Origin: Dehalococcoides sp. JdFR-56
GTDB lineage: Bacteria; Chloroflexota; Dehalococcoidia; Dehalococcoidales; RBG-16-60-22
Assembly (NCBI GenBank): GCA_002011495.1
Contig: MTNR01000026.1
Location: forward strand, 1 to 33,460
DNA: 33,460 nucleotides
Direction: 5' to 3'
Position numbers and translations under genes: made by a program. The notes under the pieces are model-generated. The model did no database searches, was not told the DNA's origin, and saw only the letters and a list, made by a program, of their open reading frames with translations. Position 1 is the first letter of the stretch, and every line of letters starts with the position of its first letter. Below are positions 31,340-33,460 of this stretch, one piece after another.

Positions 31340-31927
31340 ATGTCCAGAAAGATGAAGCTCTTGAGCCTGGTGCTGGTGGCGATGCTCTTGATAAGTGTGG
31401 GTGGTGCCACCGTGGCCCTGGCGCAGGAGGATGAAGAGGCTGAGCCGCAGGAGGAGCAAATTGAGACTGAGGTGGTGGAGGAAGCCATGCCCACGATGGC
31501 GCCAGGGGTGTTGTTCGGCCGGGTTGCCGAAATTTTGGGCGTTAGTGAGGAAGAGCTGAAGGAAGCCTTCATCCAGGCGCGCCAGGAGATGATGGAGGAG
31601 AGATGGGAGGAGGCTTTCTACCGGTTACTGGATAAAGCGGTGGAGGAAGGGCTGCTCACCCAGGAGGAGGCTGATGAGATCAAGGACTGGTGGGAGCAAA
31701 GACCGGAGGCGCTGAACCTGGAGATGCTTAAGCGCACCTTCGGCTTTATCGCTCCGCATCTCAAGAACAGGCCAAATGGCGGAGGAAGAAAACATTCAGA
31801 ATTAGGGCCGCCATGGCTGGGAGAGATGGAGCGGCCAGGGATGCCACCTTGGGTGGGAAAGCAGCGCCAACAGGGAGGGCCACCGCCTTGGGTCGGGCAG
31901 ATGCAGTTACCCGGACTAGCTCGCTAA
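31340..31927 (+). CDS. Secreted protein with C-terminal PPW repeats, unknown function
   Basis: A 195-residue protein I do not recognise. It has a clear signal peptide with a likely cut after VALA (residue 28), an acidic segment (29-50), then a helical part (about 57-120) with ILGVSEEELKEAFIQARQEM and LLDKAVEEGLLTQEEADEIKDWWEQRP. That part resembles the short helical repeats found in many exported Gram-positive and Chloroflexota proteins. The C-terminus holds three spaced repeats: PPWLGEM (157-163), PPWVGKQ (169-175) and PPWVGQM (182-188). AAAGGAGG at 31326-31333 is the ribosome-binding site. Its position suggests an envelope-stress role, but that is inference. Confidence 0.72.
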   Translation: MSRKMKLLSLVLVAMLLISVGGATVALAQEDEEAEPQEEQIETEVVEEAMPTMAPGVLFGRVAEILGVSEEELKEAFIQARQEMMEERWEEAFYRLLDKAVEEGLLTQEEADEIKDWWEQRPEALNLEMLKRTFGFIAPHLKNRPNGGGRKHSELGPPWLGEMERPGMPPWVGKQRQQGGPPPWVGQMQLPGLAR

Positions 31928-31949
31928 AGCGGCCTTGCCCAAGCCTTTG

Positions 31950-31980
31950 GGGAGCCTCTCAATGAGGCTCCCTTTTATTT
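31950..31980 (+). terminator. Intrinsic terminator between convergent genes
   Basis: Perfect 9-bp stem GGGAGCCTC/GAGGCTCCC (31950-31958 with 31964-31972), then TTTTATTTT. The run of T overlaps the stop codon of the convergent nuclease gene. Confidence 0.88.
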
Positions 31981-32421
31981 TGCCCACATGCCCCGGCCCG
32001 CGGCTCTAGCCTCTTTCTCCAATTTCTCTAGGTAATCCTGGTATTTGGTATCGGGAGGGTAGGCTCTGGCCTCGGCCAGCCCCCGGCGCACTAGCTCGGC
32101 ATTGACCAAGATGTCATCCACGTAGACGTAGCGCAGCAGCCGGCCGTATTTATCCGTTTCAGACACATCTCGCTCCAGGCGAACCTCTTTCCCCTCCACA
32201 AGCTCTCGGTTAGCCTGCCAGGCTTCCAGGCCATAGGCTTCCGGTACCGGGCGAATTTCCGGGGTATCAATGCCGATGTACCTCACCCGGTAATTGCCCT
32301 CAATGACGATGGTATCCCCATCGATCACCCGGATAACCTTGGCCGTCTGCGGCGGTGCGCCGCACCCGATGAGCGCTAGAAGCAGGATGATGATGGCGGA
32401 AAGCCAGATTCTACCGCGCAT
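31975..32421 (-). CDS. Thermonuclease (SNase)-like lipoprotein
   Basis: A 148-residue staphylococcal-nuclease-fold protein. Starting at ATG 32421 gives a lipoprotein signal with lipobox LIGC (Cys20), and GGAGAG at 32429-32434 is well spaced. The SNase domain has VIRVIDGDTIVIEGNYRVRYIGIDTPE, with the metal-binding Asp and the catalytic Arg and Glu (RYIGIDTPEIR), then the second catalytic Arg in DKYGRLLRYVYVDD and VNAELVRRGLAEA. It would cut extracellular nucleic acids at the cell surface. It overlaps the end of queH by 11 bp. A longer start at GTG 32454 would disrupt the signal peptide. Confidence 0.9.
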   Translation of the reverse strand: MRGRIWLSAIIILLLALIGCGAPPQTAKVIRVIDGDTIVIEGNYRVRYIGIDTPEIRPVPEAYGLEAWQANRELVEGKEVRLERDVSETDKYGRLLRYVYVDDILVNAELVRRGLAEARAYPPDTKYQDYLEKLEKEARAAGRGMWAK

Positions 32422-32965
32422 GGCCACGCTCTCCGGTGTAGCGCTCCCACTCACTGTAAATGCAGCCGCAGTACTGCTGGCGGTAGAGGCCGAGCGGCTT
32501 GGTCAGGTGGCGGCTGTCTGAATAGCGTTTCCTCAAATCAACATAGAGGAACTTTACGCCCGTTTCCTGGGCGATTTCATCGCCAATCTCTCTGATTAGC
32601 TCATGCTTCTGCTGGGGGCTGATGAGCAGGGTGGTGGTGAAGGCGTCGAATCCCATCTGGCGGGCGGTTTGTGCCGTTTTCCCCAGGCGCAGCCGGAAGC
32701 AGTGCTGGCAGCGCTCGGGCTCGCCTTCGTGGCCGACTACCTGGCGGAAGTAGGCTACCATATCATAACCCTGGCTCACGGTGAGGGGCAGGTTCACTTC
32801 CTGGGCTAGGAACTGCATCGCCTCCAGGCGCTGCTGGTGCTCGGTGTAGGGGTGGATATTGGGGTTGTACCACAGGGCGCTGACCTCATACCCCAGCCCT
32901 CGCCAGTAGTTGACGGTATAGGCAGCACAGTGAGCGCAGCAGCAGTGAAGCAGCACCGTTTTCAT
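32411..32965 (-). CDS. queH: Epoxyqueuosine reductase QueH
   Basis: A 184-residue QueH (formerly DUF208), the alternative enzyme for the last step of queuosine synthesis in tRNA. The Cys clusters that bind its metal cofactors are seen in LLHCCCAHCAAY at the N-terminus, ERCQHCFRLRL in the middle and QQYCGCIYSEWER at the end. ATG 32965 is chosen because the family begins there (MKTVLLHCCC). A -10 box lies just ten bases upstream, so the message is nearly leaderless. An in-frame start at 33040 would require reading through the promoter. Confidence 0.93.
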   Translation of the reverse strand: MKTVLLHCCCAHCAAYTVNYWRGLGYEVSALWYNPNIHPYTEHQQRLEAMQFLAQEVNLPLTVSQGYDMVAYFRQVVGHEGEPERCQHCFRLRLGKTAQTARQMGFDAFTTTLLISPQQKHELIREIGDEIAQETGVKFLYVDLRKRYSDSRHLTKPLGLYRQQYCGCIYSEWERYTGERGHAR

Positions 32966-32974
32966 TTCTGCATA

Positions 32975-33004
32975 ATTGTAGCAGCCACCTGCGCTTGCTG
33001 GCAA
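32975..33004 (-). promoter_or_regulatory. Promoter of queH
   Basis: On the minus strand TTGCCA (32999-33004) and TACAAT (32975-32980, preceded by TGC) are 18 bp apart. The start would be within a few bases of ATG 32965. Confidence 0.55.
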
Positions 33005-33046
33005 AAAGCCTGAGACTTGATACTGGCCTTCAGCGCGCATAAATGT

Positions 33047-33052
33047 TAGAAT
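33047..33052 (+). promoter_or_regulatory. Extended -10 of the last gene
   Basis: TGTTAGAAT at 33044-33052. TTGATA at 33017-33022 is too far (24 bp) to be a standard -35. Confidence 0.45.
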
Positions 33053-33083
33053 TAGGACAAATTTTTCTTCAAGGAGGTGGACA

Positions 33084-33460
33084 TTGTTTTACCAAGTAGA
33101 GTATCCACAGCCGGAGCCAGGCCAGAAGCAGATTTCCGCCCTGGTGGTCTTGAACCCCGCCGAGTCCAGGCGGCTTCTGGCCAAAGCCACCGTGGCCCTG
33201 CCCGAGGTGCAGCACGCCTACAAGAACGGTATGGTCATCATCGCCCGTGGCATCACCACCGCCTTCGTCACCGAGGAGCTCTTCGGGGTCAAGGTGGAGC
33301 CCAAAGCTCACCAGACGGTGGGTCTGGTCTGCGGCGGCATCACCAACGCCAACGCTGGACCACCTCCCTGCACCTGGCACGTGATCAGGAAGGGGAAGGT
33401 GGTTGAGGGGGCTGACTCCAATGTGGAGATACTTGATTTTGGCCCTGATGATGTTTTCAT
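33084..33460 (+). CDS. Conserved-looking protein of unknown function, 3' end missing
   Basis: Frame open from TTG 33084 to the window edge, 125 codons visible. AAGGAGG at 33071-33077 lies six bases before the TTG. The product starts MFYQVEYPQPEPGQKQISAL and includes ESRRLLAKATVALPEVQHAYKNGMVIIARGITTAFVTEELFG and the GGITNANAGPPPCTWHVIRKGKVV stretch. No signal peptide and no membrane helix are seen. I do not recognise the family. Confidence 0.75.
   Translation, partial: MFYQVEYPQPEPGQKQISALVVLNPAESRRLLAKATVALPEVQHAYKNGMVIIARGITTAFVTEELFGVKVEPKAHQTVGLVCGGITNANAGPPPCTWHVIRKGKVVEGADSNVEILDFGPDDVF

Noticed and set aside
30563-31459. 298-codon open frame on the minus strand
   Set aside because: It is antisense to the SIMPL gene and the start of the PPW-repeat gene, both of which have signal peptides and ribosome-binding sites.
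1-33460. CRISPR array or insertion sequence
   Set aside because: No regularly spaced repeats of CRISPR size and no transposase or terminal inverted repeats were seen. The only clustered repeats (481-615) are short and irregularly spaced.

Overview
The window looks like the chromosome of an uncultivated anaerobic bacterium of the Chloroflexota, most likely class Dehalococcoidia. This is inferred from gene content and order (rpmH-rnpA-yidD-yidC-jag, rpsB-tsf-pyrH-frr-uppS-cdsA, a TrpB2-type tryptophan synthase, a membrane pyrophosphatase, a short EF-Ts), moderately high GC and heavy use of GTG/TTG starts. No single marker proves it. Most of the window is core housekeeping DNA. The accessory part is the left edge.

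Layout. (1) 1-645: the 5' part of a tyrosine recombinase gene on the minus strand, cut by the window edge, followed by repeats and palindromes, then tRNA-Asp(GTC) at 646-722. This resembles the end of an integrated element at a tRNA gene. (2) 907-5509: rpsF-ssb-rpsR-rpmH-rnpA-yidD, an eight-bladed propeller lipoprotein, yidC and a KH/R3H protein. (3) 5506-8928: an isoleucine T-box (specifier ATC) and ileS; the synthetase carries a swapped GIHH signature instead of HIGH. (4) 8925-12000, minus strand: an HtrA-type lipoprotein protease and trpB2, the latter behind a tryptophan T-box (specifier TGG) and a 17-codon leader peptide with two Trp codons. (5) 12032-16279: rpsB-tsf-pyrH-frr-uppS-cdsA. 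(6) 16360-21916: rsmG, pdxS-pdxT (PLP synthase), a Ycf45-like AAA/R3H ATPase, tmk, rnhB, yraN. (7) 21924-25259: a stand-alone ThiD2-like protein overlapping a bacterial translin-family gene, then a K+-dependent-type membrane pyrophosphatase with a terminator-like hairpin in its leader. (8) 25265-28610, minus strand: a metallo-beta-lactamase hydrolase, ruvA-ruvC-yebC, and a RimI-like acetyltransferase. (9) 28853-31927: an ECF-type sigma factor and a DUF5667-type membrane partner, a SIMPL lipoprotein and a secreted protein with PPW repeats. (10) 31975-33460: queH and a nuclease lipoprotein (minus strand), then a partial unknown gene running off the right edge.

Working together: PLP made by PdxST would serve TrpB2, and the two T-boxes tie ileS and trpB2 to the charging state of their tRNAs. 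Across the window the predicted promoters share an extended -10 box, mostly TGC followed by TANANT, usually with a recognisable -35 17-18 bp upstream. At several genes this box lies so close to the start codon that the mRNA would be leaderless or nearly so.
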